From Zingiber officinale (lineage: Eukaryota; Streptophyta; Magnoliopsida; Zingiberales; Zingiberaceae): DNA of 64,000 nucleotides. How positions within the stretch are numbered: the first letter of the stretch is position 1; each line of letters starts with the position of its first letter. Shown here one piece after another: positions 11,521 to 23,701 of the stretch. The notes beneath the pieces are model-generated. The model saw only the letters and a program-made list of their open reading frames with translations. It was not told the DNA's origin and searched no databases. The stretch lies in assembly GCF_018446385.1 (NCBI RefSeq), contig NC_055991.1, positions 115,425,794-115,489,793 of the forward strand. The letters run 5' to 3'. The position numbers and the translations under genes were made by a program.

Positions 11521-12476
11521 TGGATGGGTAAGAAGGTGGGTATGCGGTGGGTATAAATCTCTATATACTAGAGGCTACGATAGGGACCGAGAGGAGGAAT
11601 TGGTTTTGGTCTCCCGATGAAATTAAGCATCCCGTGTTCGCCCCGAACACACAACTAAATTTCATCAATAATAATTCATTCCACTAAAGAACTATTATTG
11701 AACTACCGCACCAATCCCAAATTACATTTTGGGCTCCTTCTTATTATGAGTGTGTTAGTCTCCCTGTGTTTAAGATAACAAATGTCCACTAATTAAGTAA
11801 GTCACTGACAACTCACTTAATTAATATCTAGCTCCAAGAGTAGTACCACTCAACTTCATCATCATGTCGGACTAAGTCCACCTGCAGGGTTTAACATGAC
11901 AATCCTTATGAGTTCCTCTTGGGGACATTCTCAACCTAGATTACTAGGACACAGTTTCCTTCTATAATCAACAACACACACTATAAGTGATATCATTTCC
12001 CAACTTATCGGGTTTATTGATTCATCGAACTAAATCTCACCCATTGATAAATTAAAGAAATAAATATCAAATATATGTGCTTGTTATTATATTAGGATTA
12101 AGAGCACACACTTCCATAATAACCGAGGTCTTTGTTCCTTCATAAAGTCAGTATAAAAGAAACGACCTCAAATGGTCCTACTCAATACACTCTAAGTGTA
12201 CTAGTGTAATTATATAGTTAAGATAAACTAATACCTAATTACACTACGACCTTCCAATGGTTTGTTCCTTTCCATTATGGTCGTGAGTTACTGTTTATAA
12301 TTTATAAGGTACTGATAACATGATCCTCTGTGTGTGACACCACACACCATGTTATCTACAATATAAATTAATTGAACAACTACATTTATCATAAATGTAG
12401 ACATTTGACCAATGTGATTCTTATTTCTAGATAAATGTTTATACCAAAAGCTAGGCTTTTAGTATACACTCTAACA

Positions 12477-12487
12477 ATCTCCCACTT
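12477..12487 (-). other. polypurine tract of complete copia element
   Basis: Minus strand AAGTGGGAGAT immediately before the LTR start TGTTAG. This is the plus-strand primer site of many plant copia elements. Confidence 0.85.
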
Positions 12488-13250
12488 ATACTAAAAGACT
12501 AAGCTGCCATATCTGCTGCCATACATCTGATTCCTGACCCTTCAACATGCCCATCAAAAGCTCTTGCCTTAAGGACATCAGTGGAAGGATCAATAGGTCA
12601 TCACCTGATGCAATCTAGGCGGCAACAACTTCTCCTCGTTTATACAATTTCTCGTATTGGGTGGTACTTGCGCTCTATTTTGTTTACTTGCCTTATAGAC
12701 TTATGGTTTCTTCGAGTTTGCTACTGCACCAACATTATTACAATAAATTGTAATAATCTTTGGACAAATCAGAAATCATATCTAAGTCTATCTTGAGGTT
12801 ATTGAGTCATACAGCTTTTAATGGCTACCTCAGAGGCTTGCCATATACTAAGCTTCTATGGTGGAGTCCAGAAAAACACCTATGCTTATCACTCTTCCAT
12901 AGTTATGACTTTACCTCCTAAAATAAACACAAAACCCCAAGGTTGACTTATTATTGTCCCTATCCGATTGGAAGTCAAAATCCATGCAACCCACAAGGAC
13001 CAAATTAACTGCCTTGTAAGCTAGCATATAATCTCTAGTACATCTAAGATACTTCAATATATGCTTTACTGCAATCGACTGTCCTTGTCCAGGGTTACTT
13101 TGATATCTGCTAACTATGCCCTTGGCAAAACAGATTTCTTATCTCGTACATAGCATACATTAGGCTTCCGACAGCCGAAGCATAAAGAACTGCCTTTATT
13201 TCCTTTATCTCCTTTGATGTCTATAGAGACATATCTTTAGATAAAGTTAC
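12488..13250 (-). pseudogene. copia RNase H region, degraded
   Basis: The minus strand carries scattered RNase H-like segments between stops; for instance 12940-13000 reads as the strand around a Gly-Phe-Asp-like motif of the copia RNase H N-terminal region. There is no open frame of useful length. The order (polypurine tract, RNase H, RT, integrase reading rightward) fits a copia interior. Confidence 0.5.
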
Positions 13251-13960
13251 TCCATCCTGAAAAGGTAAGAAACCTTTCTTGGAGTTTTGCATGCTTAAAA
13301 CGAGCAAGGATTTTTCTGATATATGAAGCTTGGGATAAGTAAAATATTCTTTTCTTGCGATCACTTATTACTTTGATCTTAAGAATATATACATTCTCCC
13401 AAGTCCTTTATATCGAATTGTTTGAATAACCATACCCTTACTTCTGACAACATTTTGATATTGTTTCCAACTACCAAAAATGTTATCTACGTATAGTACA
13501 AAAATACCACCACGCTTTCATCACACCTTTTGTATACACAAGACTTATCCGGTTACTAAATCCATAGATCTGGATTACTTTGATAAACCGGATGTTCCAA
13601 GACCTTGAAGCTTTACCTCAGTCTATAGACTGATTGAGCTTGCACACAAGATGCTCTTAGCCCTTTGCAATGAACCCTTCTGGTTGCTTTATTTGGATGC
13701 TTTCTTCAAGACTTCCATTAAGGAATGCTGTCTTGACATCCACTTGCCAAATAGATAAAAGAATCCGGATAGACTTAAGCATGGCTACCAGTGAAAAAGT
13801 TTCCTTTTTCATCAAGCCTTGCTTTGAAAGTTACTACCTTCCTGTCTATCCCTCTTTCCCTATTATAGACCTTTTTACACCCAATGGCTTTTACACCTTT
13901 TGGTGATTCTACAAGCTTCCAGATTTTATTAGAATACATATATTCTAATTCTGTTATTCA
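13251..13960 (-). pseudogene. copia reverse transcriptase region, degraded
   Basis: About 13400-13770 on the minus strand matches copia RT in pieces: the block following the catalytic loop near 13480, the region around the YGLK-type helix near 13600-13640, and the MDVKTAFLNG-type block near 13700-13750 (visible as rc of AATGCTGTCTTGACATCCAC). Many stops and frame changes. No catalytic loop can be read cleanly. Confidence 0.65.
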
Positions 13961-14180
13961 TTACTCTTTGCCAAGATATTGCATCTTTATCTTGGAGTGC
14001 TTCGTCATATATCCGGAGATCAGGTTCATGTCCTCCAGGGATCGAGTCCAAAAACTCTCCCAAAACATGAATCTTTTTAGGTTGCCTAACAACCCTCCCA
14101 CTACGACAAGGCACTTTCTGCAATTGTGTATCATTTGTGATACGTGTTGCAGTTTCCTTGTGATATCTCATCTTGTACAA
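13929..14180 (-). pseudogene. copia integrase-RT linker fragment
   Basis: 83-residue open stretch with the linker motif SGRVVRQPKKIHVLGEF near residue 27, followed by a DPDLRIYDEALQDKDAISWQ-like segment near residue 52. This is the well-known region that precedes RT in Tork/Angela-type copia polyproteins. Confidence 0.75.
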
Positions 14181-14349
14181 TTGGTACTAGATTAGACATG
14201 TCTTTTATTATTTTCTTAAGAACAAATTTTCTTATGGGCACGTGGTTTATTACATAGTCCTTTTTTTTAAAAAATCGGTCATTGATGCTAACAATGTCCT
14301 TCTGATTTTTAAGACTATAAACCTACTTTCATTTCTCTAGGATAACCCA

Positions 14350-15350
14350 CAAACAAGTGAATTCCTGTCCAACTTATCATTGTCTCTCTTCAGCATATGT
14401 GCTGGACTACCCGAATCCGAATATGCTTCGAAATAGGCTTACGCCTATTCAGCAATTCTATATGAGTAGAGAGTTCTGACTTTGGAAGGTACTATATTCA
14501 TTTCCGTTTCCAGAGTATATCCTAAAAATGATTTTAGTAATATTCTAAATAACTCATCAATCTACTTATTTCCATAAGAGTCCTTTACCTTCTTTCTACT
14601 ACACCATTCTGTTGGGGTGTACCAGATGCAGTTAGTTGGGATTGAAATCCAACTTCTGATAAGTGACTCCTAAAATCTCTCAAGAGGTACTTGCCACTAC
14701 GATCTTCCATAGTGACTTTTTACTTTAACATTTCTTCGCATCAACCTTGTACTCTTTGAACTAATCAAAGTACTTAGTCTTGCGGTACATTAAGTAAATT
14801 TATTTGTATCTTGAATAGTTGTCTATAAAATAGACGAAACATTCAATACTACCTCTTGTCTGGATAGTCATAGGATCACACAAATCAGAATGAACTGATT
14901 TCAACATATCTTTGGCTTCATACCCCTTAGACTTAAAAGCTTCTTGGTTATTTTTCCTTCCAAGTAAGACTCGCAGGTTGGAAAGATTTCCACTACTAAT
15001 GAACCCAAAAGTTCATCAGCTACCAATGAATCCTACTCAAGTTAATATAACCTAGCCTTAGATGCCAAAGATATATTGGTTCATTTACGAAGGTTGCTTC
15101 CTCTTAAAGTTTAGAAGATGTGTTATAATTTTCATTTATTACATCGTAGGAGTTATTGGATTATAAATTGTCAACCAACATACCAGAATAGATAACTTCT
15201 CTATTTTTCTTGATAACAGCTTTGTTATCAAAATAGACACAATATCTATTCTATAATAGTTTAGAAACTGAAATCAGGTTCTTTCTAAACTTAGTACGTA
15301 AAGACAATTTCTAATAATCCATATTTTATTCTTATCAAAGGATAAACATC
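14350..15350 (-). pseudogene. copia integrase region, degraded
   Basis: Minus-strand pieces of integrase are legible at 14600-14650 (rc of CACCATTCTGTTGGGGTGTA, the QQNGV-type block after the catalytic glutamate region) and near 14870-14960 (the first catalytic aspartate block). Frames shift every few dozen codons. About 15000-15300 corresponds to the zinc-binding and pre-integrase part. Confidence 0.55.
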
Positions 15351-15540
15351 TCCCACTGCAACAGCTACCACTTTTACAGTAGTGCCCATGTGGACGATGA
15401 TTTACCTTTCATTTAGTTGTCGGGTTTCCTGGAACCCTGCAATGAATTGCATACATGATTAATGGCATCTTGTATCTACACTCCAGGTTCTGGTAGATAA
15501 CACCACTAGACATGTTTCAACTAATGAATTAAATACACCT
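15340..15540 (-). pseudogene. copia protease-like remnant
   Basis: Minus strand has a DTRC segment where the aspartic protease motif DTGC/DSGA is expected and a V-x-VAVAVGD strand a few dozen codons later, the layout of copia protease. Interrupted by stops. Confidence 0.4.
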
Positions 15541-15689
15541 AAATTGTTCTTAGTTCTAAGAAGACACCTTAATGTCCAAGTCCTATTTCCAATCATTACA
15601 ATTGGGACTACTAAGTCTTTTCTATAGTATGACTACTAGGATTGACAAACATCCTAAGAATCACAAAATATTTGGTCAAGATCAACTCC

Positions 15690-16130
15690 TTAAAATCTCC
15701 ATGAATTTTGTGTATACAAAATCGAAGAGGAGATTTTATTCATTAATTTTATTATCTCGTCAACTTTACTTTATGATTAAATAAAATTAATAGTTGATCT
15801 GTCTTTGATCAAATATTTGGTCAAAGCTCTTTGAATTTAAAATAACATTGATTCCTCAAACAATATTATTTAAATTTACCAACACCTCAAACACCGTGAA
15901 TTTTGCATGCCACGTTAGTGTGGACGTATACAAATTCATCATTTGTAAGAGGAGAGTTTTACCCATTGACTATCTTGTCAATATAACTTTTGACAAATAA
16001 AATTACCTCAAACACCATGAATCTTGTATGCCACGTTAGTGTGGACGTATACAAATTCAAACATTTGTAAGAGGGGTTTATTAATTTTATTATATTGCCA
16101 TTCTAGTTTTATGACAAATCAATAGTTGGT
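15690..16130. repeat. degenerate ~150 bp direct repeats in element interior
   Basis: Two clear copies and one weaker copy: GCATGCCACGTTAGTGTGGA (about 15905) and TGTATGCCACGTTAGTGTGG (about 16027), each followed by ACGTATACAAATTC, a TTTGTAAGAGG stretch and a TTTATTATCT/GTCAA segment; 15695-15780 is the weaker copy. They occupy the place where gag would be expected. 16135-16260 has a second short duplicate (TCCGTTGGGGA at two places). Confidence 0.7.
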
Positions 16131-16990
16131 TTCCCTTTGGTCACACAAGTGATAGTAGTGACTCCGTTGGGGAGGATACTATTAAATGTGTCTAAGTGTA
16201 TACCATTACTTGACACTAAGTCCATTAATAAGATTATGCCCCTTCCGTTGGGGAAGATCACACGCTCTTAATTAACTTCCTATAGTCATCCAAAAATGGA
16301 AGTCTGTTCTAGTGATCCACAAACAAGCTCATCCGTTATGGAGGAAGGCACTCAGAGCCAACGCGCAAGCTTATTTGTATCACTTACAAACCAGTAATGG
16401 AGACCATGAGATTTACTTAAAAATCCCTCTCCCACTTAGTTATTTACAAATGAGGAATTTTAACTATGCTAGCCTACTAAATATGTAAACCAACATGCAC
16501 ACACAATATAAAAGCAAAAAATAGAAAATCTAATTTTCAACTATTATGGCTTTTATCTCTAGTTATCCTCCGTGTGTTGTCATCCCAAGCTGCTGCCATA
16601 TTTAGCCACCGCCAGTGATTGTCATCCATCTTGCTCCTAGTTGCGCCTCTGGTCCTTAGAAGGTTCCACGCTTTGCAAGATTCGATCCGCGACATAAATA
16701 GAATTTTACATTTTTGATCCTATATTCCATAAAAGGAATGTACATGTATCTAGATCAAAAATAAAATCCTAATAAAACTAAATACAGCTCCTGCTGTATT
16801 TTATAATACAATCATGTACACACATATAAATGCCCTTGACATGTCCAAGGGTCCAATCACACACATAATAACTAAAAGCCATAATAGTTGGATCCTGCAT
16901 CCACAAAGTTAGCACATCCTACTATTATCTTGTCTAAATTATGTATGACATGTGCATAATTAAACTAATACCAAATACACAGAGGCAAAA

Positions 16991-17007
16991 CCCTAGCTCT
17001 GATACCA
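16991..17007 (-). other. primer-binding site of complete copia element
   Basis: Minus strand TGGTATCAGAGCTAGGG two bases inside the LTR end, complementary to the 3' end of initiator tRNA-Met. Confidence 0.92.
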
Positions 17008-17009
17008 AT

Positions 17010-19673
17010 TGTTGGTTGCTACTCGGAAAACCTAGAGGTTCCACTGTACAAAATTTTGTACAAAGGTCTGAACCTTTTCCTAGCTACCATGTGTTCTTTT
17101 AAATTAAATTTTGGATCGCCTGCGGAACTTAACACGTTTGATCCAAAACTTAATCTATTTGTTCTTTTAGGTTTTGACTTGGATCTCCTGCGGAACTTAA
17201 CACGTTCGACCAAGTCACCTTAAGTTATTAATTCCATTAAATATTAATTTCCATAATTGGTTCCCAGTACTGACGTGGCAAGGCACATGGCCTTCTTGGA
17301 TATGGGAGCAACCACCACCGACTAGACAAAACCTTTTATAGAAATCTAATATTTAATTTCCTAAAATAACTTTAGGTTAACCAAAAAGAACAATCAAATC
17401 ACAAGGGAAAAAAAATAAAAGAACACAACTTCGAAAACATATTTGAAATTCTAGAACGTAAGCCTCTTGTATTTGGTATTATTTCCATAAATAACTAGCA
17501 TGATGCGGAAAGAAAAATTACTAGTTATACCTTGTAGAAAAACCTCTTGATCTTCTACCGTATTCCTCTTCTAATCTCGGACATTGTGTGGGCAATGATC
17601 TTCCGAGACAAGAACCACCTAGCACCTTCTTCTTCTTCCTTCAAGTTTCGGCCAAGCAAAAACTTCCAAAGGATAAAGAACTTTTTCCACCAATCAAGCT
17701 CCAAGGGATGCAAACTTTCTCTCCTTCTTCTCCAAGCTAGAATCCGGCCACCAATTAAAACTCCAAGAGCATGAAGAGGTTCGGCCACAAGATGGAGAAG
17801 AAAAGAAAGGGAAGGGCCGGCCACACCTAGGAAGAAAAGAGAGGAAGAAAAAGAATAGAGTCGTTAGCTTTGAAGCCTCCTCTACCCCCTCTTTTATAAT
17901 CCTTGATCCTGGCGAATAAGGAAAATTTAATAAAAATTTCCTTAATTCTTTTTCCATTGAAAAGGAAAAATTATTTAATTAAAAACAATTTTCTTTCTCA
18001 ATTCTATTTGGCCGGCCACACCAAAGCTACAAACAAGGAGAGTTTTAATTAATTAAAACTTCCTAATTTGTCTCCAGAAATTTATAAAATTTCTCCAATA
18101 ATTTAATCCCTTCATGATTGGTTTATAAAAAGGAAATTTAATAAATTAAAATCTTTCTTTTAAACATGTGGATAAAAAGAAAGTTATCTCTAAAAATTAA
18201 AATCTCTTTTAATCTACAAATAAGGAAAGATATCAAATCTTTTCTCAATCTTTTGTAGAAACTAATAAAAGAGAATTATTAATTTTTAAACTTTCTTTTA
18301 AATCATGAACATGGTTAAAAAGGAAAGTTTTCTTAAAATTTAAAATCCTCCTTTAATCAACAAATAAGGAAAGATTTCAAATTTTAAACTCTCTTTTAAA
18401 CATGTAGATGATTTACAAATAAGGAAAGTTTTTACCAAAAAATTAAAATCATCCTTTTAAACTACAAATAAGGAAAGAGATTAATCTCTTCTCTTAATTT
18501 TTTGTAGAAAGCTATAAAAGGAAATTTTTAATTTTTAAACTCTCTTTTAAAATCATGATATCCACATAAGAAATAATTTTAATAAAAATCCTTTTAATAT
18601 TCTAGTGGTCGGCCACCTAAGCTTGGGACCCAAGCTTTGGCCGGCCACCTACATGGCTCATCCACTTGGTCTTGGCCGGCCCTAGCTTGGGTTCCAAGCT
18701 AGCTTGGCCGGCCCCATTGGATGGGTAAGAAGGTGGGTATGCGGTGGGTATAAATCTCTATATACTAGAGGCTACGATAGAGACCGAGAGGAGGAATTGG
18801 TTTTGGTCTCCCGATGAAATTAAGCATCCCGTGTTCGCCCCGAACACACAACTAAATTTCATCAATAATAATTCATTCCACTAAAGAACTATTATTGAAC
18901 TACCGCACCAATCCCAAATTATATTTTGGGCTCCTTCTTATTATGAGTGTGTTAGTCTCCCTGTGTTTAAGATAACAAATGTCCACTAATTAATTAAGTC
19001 ACTGACAACTCACTTAATTAATATCTAGCTCCAAGAGTAGTACCACTCAACTTCATCATCATGTCGGACTAAGTCCACCTGCAGGGTTTAACATGACAAT
19101 CCTTATGAGTTCCTCTTGGGGACATTCTCAACCTAGATTACTAGGACACAGTTTCCTTCTATAATCAACAACACACACTATAAGTGATATCATTTCCCAA
19201 CTTATCGGGTTTATTGATTCATCGAACTAAATCTCACCCATTGATAAATTAAAGAAATAAATATCAAATATATGTGCTTGTTATTATATTAGGATTAAGA
19301 GCACACACTTCCATAATAACTGAGGTCTTTGTTCCTTCATAAAGTCAGTATAAAAGAAACGACCTCAAATGGTCCTACTCAATACACTCTAAGTGTACTA
19401 GTGTAATTATATAGTTAAGATAAACTAATACCCAATTACACTACGACCTTCCAATGGTTTGTTCCTTTCCATTATGGTCGTGAGTTACTGTTTATAATTT
19501 ATAAGGTACTGATAACATGATCCTCTGTGTGTGACACCACACACCATGTTATCTACAATATAAATTAATTGAACAACTACATTTATCATAAATGTAGACA
19601 TTTGACCAATGTGATTCTTATTTCTAGATAAATGTTTATACCAAAAGCTAGGCTTTTAGTATACACTCTAACA
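17010..19673 (-). repeat. right (5') LTR of complete copia element (2664 bp)
   Basis: Plus strand TGTTGGTTGCTACTC to ACACTCTAACA, near-identical to 9819-12476. TATA box at 17891-17898 and the palindrome block at about 18605-18715. Followed directly by the duplication AGACA (19674-19678). Confidence 0.93.
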
Positions 19674-19708
19674 AGACATTCCTTTGCCAACATGAGGTCC
19701 TCCTTGAC

Positions 19709-19745
19709 TAGGGATGGCAACGAGTCAGGTTTAAACCCGGCCCCG

Positions 19746-19784
<39 letters not shown>

Positions 19785-19937
19785 CTTCCAACCCGCCTCG
19801 AACTCGTCAGATTTTAAGTGGGGTCGGGGCAAGGCGGGTCCGGGTCTGAGTTTATTTTTTTCTAGCTGAGCGAGTACTGGGATTGGCTAAACTCGACCCG
19901 AACCCCCCCCCCCCCTCCCCCCATGTTGACATCCCTA
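19709..19937. mobile_element. hAT-type MITE, 229 bp
   Basis: Begins TAGGGATGGCAAC and ends GTTGACATCCCTA, an imperfect terminal inverted repeat of the kind found in Ac/hAT-type elements. Flanks are TCCTTGAC (19701-19708) and TCCTTAAC (19938-19945), an 8 bp target duplication with one mismatch. The interior has a (TA)n run (about 19747-19783), paired GGCGGGTCCGGGT-type subterminal motifs and a poly-C run. No coding capacity. It sits in the tandem-repeat part of the Sirevirus-like LTR. Confidence 0.85.
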
Positions 19938-20249
19938 TCCTTAACCCACTTGGACTTTCTTTTACCCAACCGCAATTAGGACTTTCCTTTGCCAACGTAT
20001 CATCCTCCCCGACCACTTGGACTTTCCTTTGCCTAACCATATTAGGTCTTTCCTTTGCCAATGTGTGATTCTCCTTGATCCACTTAAACTTTTCTTTACC
20101 TATATTGTCAAGTATCCGGTTAACGTTGACCTACTTGACCTCTTCTTCACATATTGTCTAAATATCAAAACTCAAGCTCGAACCCACTCGAGCTTAGTCA
20201 AACTACTCAGCCTTGATCTAAAGACGATTGCACCAATAACCTCCCAACA

Positions 20250-22338
20250 ATCTCCCCATTTTTAATGTTTGACAATATGTTTAAGTTAGGCTAACACATA
20301 TTAAGCCAACTTTATTCTTCATCTCATGTCAAAGCATGAATTTGAATTTCTAACTTAAACCCCACATTTTCTCTCCCTTTAACATACATTAAAAACTGTT
20401 CATCCTAAGATTCAATTTTGTAAAAGGAATTCAATGAAAATCTTATACCTTTCATTGTAACCTATGCTCAATCTTAAGCATATCTATCACAATGAAGATT
20501 TCTATTCTTCCGTTGTCTTCAATCCTTAAAAGTAAAATCATGCTTTTAAGGAGAATTTTCTCCTCAAAATATACTTTAAATTTCTATCATTGTAGCAACA
20601 ATAATTTGGAGTTCCTAAACCTTTAGGAAACTTAAAATTAAAATTATGAGGTTAAAAATTCAACGTTGAATATATACCTCCTCCTAAACTCCAAATTAGT
20701 CTCTTTTAACCATTCCTTTCTTATTTTCATTGAGAAAATTACCCTTAAATACTTATCAAGACATTTATTTGGATTAAGGATGGTTAACTCGACTGACGTG
20801 GCTTAATATACTGAAATCAAACCATTTTAACTCAAACCAGGCATGCTAATTGATTGGTTTCAGTTACCAATCGATTCTGACTTATCTTAATCGATTGAAG
20901 TTGAGTTTCAATCGATTACCACCACTTAATCGATCACTTGATCGATTCCACGAGCCTCTATGCTGGCAGAAATTCACTTCAATTGATCACCCAATTGATT
21001 GAACATGTGCTAATCGATCACCTGATAGATTAGAGTTTTTGATTTTCTGAATTCAATTTTAGATCCAATTTCAAAAACTCATTAATAATTCTACGATTAT
21101 CAAAAATCATGAGATTTTATGTAAACATTATTTATATCATATACTATCAGAAAAAATAATTTTCTATGAAAATAAGCCTCATTTTTAAAGATTGACACAA
21201 AATTAGAAATCATTGTAAACTTCAATATTTCACTCTACTTTGTGTCCAACTAATCAATGATGATTCCTATCAAAAGATAGACTTTGATTTTACAAAAATA
21301 ATTTTGAAATGGTTTTCAAAACTAAATTTTTAATCACAATCTTTGGGCTAAATGTACATGACTTATACATTTGTTTTCCCCATGATTGGATTTCACATAA
21401 TTATTTGTTTTGATGATACTAAAACTCAATAAGATGCACTAAATCAATATCTTGAGTTTTGTTCATCTTCCTAACATCTCACTTGTATCTAATGTGTCTC
21501 AATAACACATACAAGTTAAACTTATGGTCTTATGAGATGTAAAATGAGTCTTCCCTAAAACTAAGGGATCATGCATATCTAACTAGGCATTTAAACTTTG
21601 ATCATCCAACCTAGGATATCAATTGATGGCATTGTCCTTAATTACAAGAATTTAAAAACAATACATGATAATGATTATGGCATACATGAAATGCATATTT
21701 CCAAAAGGAAATCGATCATATCTAAATTATGCATATATGATATGACATATGATATTTTTCATAACAAATATGAATGCAAAAATAATGATGTCATGGCATA
21801 TGATAGGCACACAATCATGACAATTTTAGCATAAAGAAAATGCCTAGATTCTCTATCTAAGGATCACTAACTAATCGCTAAAATTTAAAATTAAACCTAA
21901 GTTGCCCTTATCTCCCTAAAAAAATGTCAAAATTTCAACTTAGTATTTCTTTGACCTCTAACCTAATTGTGTCAATTTAATCATCAATTTCTCAAATTTG
22001 TTGGCACATTATTACTCTTTCAAAAGTTAAAAAAGAAACATCTCTTCATTTTCAAGGTGTCACAATATCTTGAAAATGTCCCAAAGTACCAACTTCGTCA
22101 CTATTGGGTTAACCACCCTTCCAATTAGAGTTGACACTCTCTAAATCCATCTAGGGTATAGAGAACACATTCTTAGGAATCCAAAATCTATTGGTGCTCC
22201 TTGGATATTCTAGGTACTTATTGGGGATTATTTTTTTTTTGATACCTTCTTAATGGTCTTCCTAAGCTTCTTAGAAGTCTTAGTCACACTAGTCTCCTTA
22301 AGGTCAACTCTAGAGATAGTTTTCCTTATAATCTTGGC
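20250..22338 (-). other. interior of Sirevirus-like element without recognisable coding
   Basis: About 2.1 kb where pol would be expected. AT-rich; no integrase, RT or envelope-like motif seen. 20250-20262 on the minus strand is the polypurine tract (AAATGGGGAGAT). A cluster of AATCGATT-type motifs lies at about 20845-21030. The open frame at 21598-21834 has no family signal. Confidence 0.6.
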
Positions 22339-23701
22339 TTAACTCCTAGATCTAGGATTAGTTCCATAACCATATAAAACTCTATGGTATGAGGGCACAT
22401 TCTTCTTGGCTTTTGATTTGTATCTCAAACTTCTCTTGCCATTGAACGCCTCCTGTCTCCCTAAACCTAGATTTTGCTTTTTAGACCCTTGGACACTATT
22501 TATCATTTTCTTAAGGGTATTTTCTAATTTATCAAGTCTTGACCTCAAAACTTGATTTTCTATCTTTAAATCCTCAAATTTAGATTTTCTATTATTTCCT
22601 TGGATATTTTTCTTTTTAGGCATATATTTAAATTGTTTTGGGTTTCTTGCATAAACCATTTTCTGCCTTCCTATCTTTAGGTATGGTAGTCCTAGCATGA
22701 AAAGATTTATAATTTTCCTTAGGAGTTTCATGCTTTCTATTTTCATAAACAGCATTAAAATAATAGAAATTGCTTTTAGAATACTTTTTATCATTATGTA
22801 AATAAGTATCATTAACTAATGATACCATAGTTTTTCCCTTGGAAGCTCCCCATTGACTTGAGCTTTCTCTCTTGTTAAGTCTTCCCTTTAGACATTGATT
22901 CTGATAATGCCTCTTTTTATTGCACTTGAAGGACACAATGTGCTCCTTGCCTTTGCGTATCACGGGTAAGGCCTCCGTTGGGTTCTCTTTACCCTTGGGT
23001 GTCACTTGACACTTCTTCTTAATCAATTTTGGACACTTACTCTTGTATTGTCCATTCTCCTTACACTCAAAGCATATGATATGATTTTTATTTTTACAAA
23101 TTGAAATAGTAATGTCTTTGCTTGTAGGGGTGACACATGATCCTTCTTCATTTGACCGAAAGTAGAGGATTCTTCTTCTCCGGTGTTAATGAATTTTGCT
23201 CCCCCTCAATCCTTGAGGTGGATACTTCTTCAATTTCATCTTCAGATGTTGAATATTTTTCAACTTTCGATTCCTCTTCTTTATGATCCAATGAGTCTCC
23301 CTCTTTGGATTTGTCTTGATTTGGCAAAGTGGAGGGATCTTTATGAAGCTTGGTCAATTTTCTCCATAACTCATTTGCATCCTTGTATTCTCCAATTTTG
23401 CACAAAATAATGCTTGGTAATAGATTAATAAAATTTTGATTACCTTATCATTTCCTTCGCACCTCTTAACTTGTTCCTCAGTCCATTTCTTCTTTGAACC
23501 TCTAGGATCTTCAAAGCCCTTCATTAGAGCAAACCTTTGCTTTATCTCCATCATGAAAAAAATTTCGACCTTTGATTTCCAAAAATCGAAGCTTCCAATT
23601 CCGAATGGTGGAGGTGCTTGGATATCATATCCGAATTTATCTTGACACTTCATTTTTGAACTTGAGCTCCTTTGAAAATAAGTCTTTGACTTGTTGAACA
23701 T
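22339..23701 (-). pseudogene. Sirevirus-like gag remnant
   Basis: Four open stretches in different frames (23354-23701, 23148-23405, 22628-23026, 22339-22812) together resemble a copia gag. The N-terminal piece has the FDFWKSKVEIFF type block near residue 37. A charged Glu/Asp-rich middle follows. 22628-23026 has a degraded zinc knuckle (FKCNKKRHYQNQC, in which the first cysteine of C-x2-C is lost), then a lysine-rich tail. 22339-22812 has a predicted coiled coil (KIENQVLRSRLDKLENTLKK). It is broken by frame changes. Confidence 0.7.

Larger units (their letters stand above)
9819..12476 (-). repeat. left (3') LTR of complete copia element (2658 bp)
   Basis: Plus strand starts TGTTGGTTGCTACTC and ends ACACTCTAACA. 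It differs from the right LTR by roughly a dozen substitutions plus many one-base homopolymer contractions clustered at about 10960-11350. It contains the palindromic GGCCGGCC / AAGCTTGGGACCCAAGCTT block at about 11400-11520 and a TATA box at 10705-10712. Open frames inside (9841-10029, 10361-10588, 10369-10638, 10508-10771) recur in the right LTR but show no family signal. Confidence 0.93.
9819..19673 (-). mobile_element. complete Ty1/copia element with 2.66 kb LTRs
   Basis: Minus-strand element of 9855 bp with two nearly identical LTRs (9819-12476 and 17010-19673), perfect 5 bp target duplications (AGACA), a polypurine tract beside the left LTR and a tRNA-Met primer-binding site beside the right LTR. 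The 4.5 kb interior has degraded protease, integrase, RT and RNase H but no gag that I can identify. It looks structurally complete yet non-autonomous. LTR similarity points to a recent insertion despite the decayed interior, so it was probably mobilised by a related helper copy. Two solo LTRs of the same family lie at 29098 and 35076. Confidence 0.93.
8744..20249 (-). repeat. left (3') LTR of the Sirevirus-like element, split by insertions
   Basis: Starts CGTTAGGACAG (TG changed to CG) and ends CCTCCCAACA. Without the nested copia element (9819-19673 plus 5 bp) and the MITE (19709-19937 plus 8 bp) it is about 1.4 kb. It aligns along its length with 23794-27423, for example GTAATTAGCTCTAATCAC near 8773 against GTGATTAACTCCAATCGC near 23821. 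It is rich in AATCGATT-type palindromes (about 9080-9500). It contains a degenerate ~75 bp tandem repeat built on CACTTGGACTTTC, CCTAACCGCAATTAGGA and TTTGCCAACGTG (about 9560-9818 and 19675-20100). Confidence 0.8.

Noticed and set aside
16991..17007. Possible tRNA fragment
   Set aside because: It is a primer-binding site complementary to tRNA-Met, part of the retroelement.
21598..21834. 78-residue open frame in Sirevirus-like interior
   Set aside because: AT-rich low-information composition, no motif, lies where pol has been lost.
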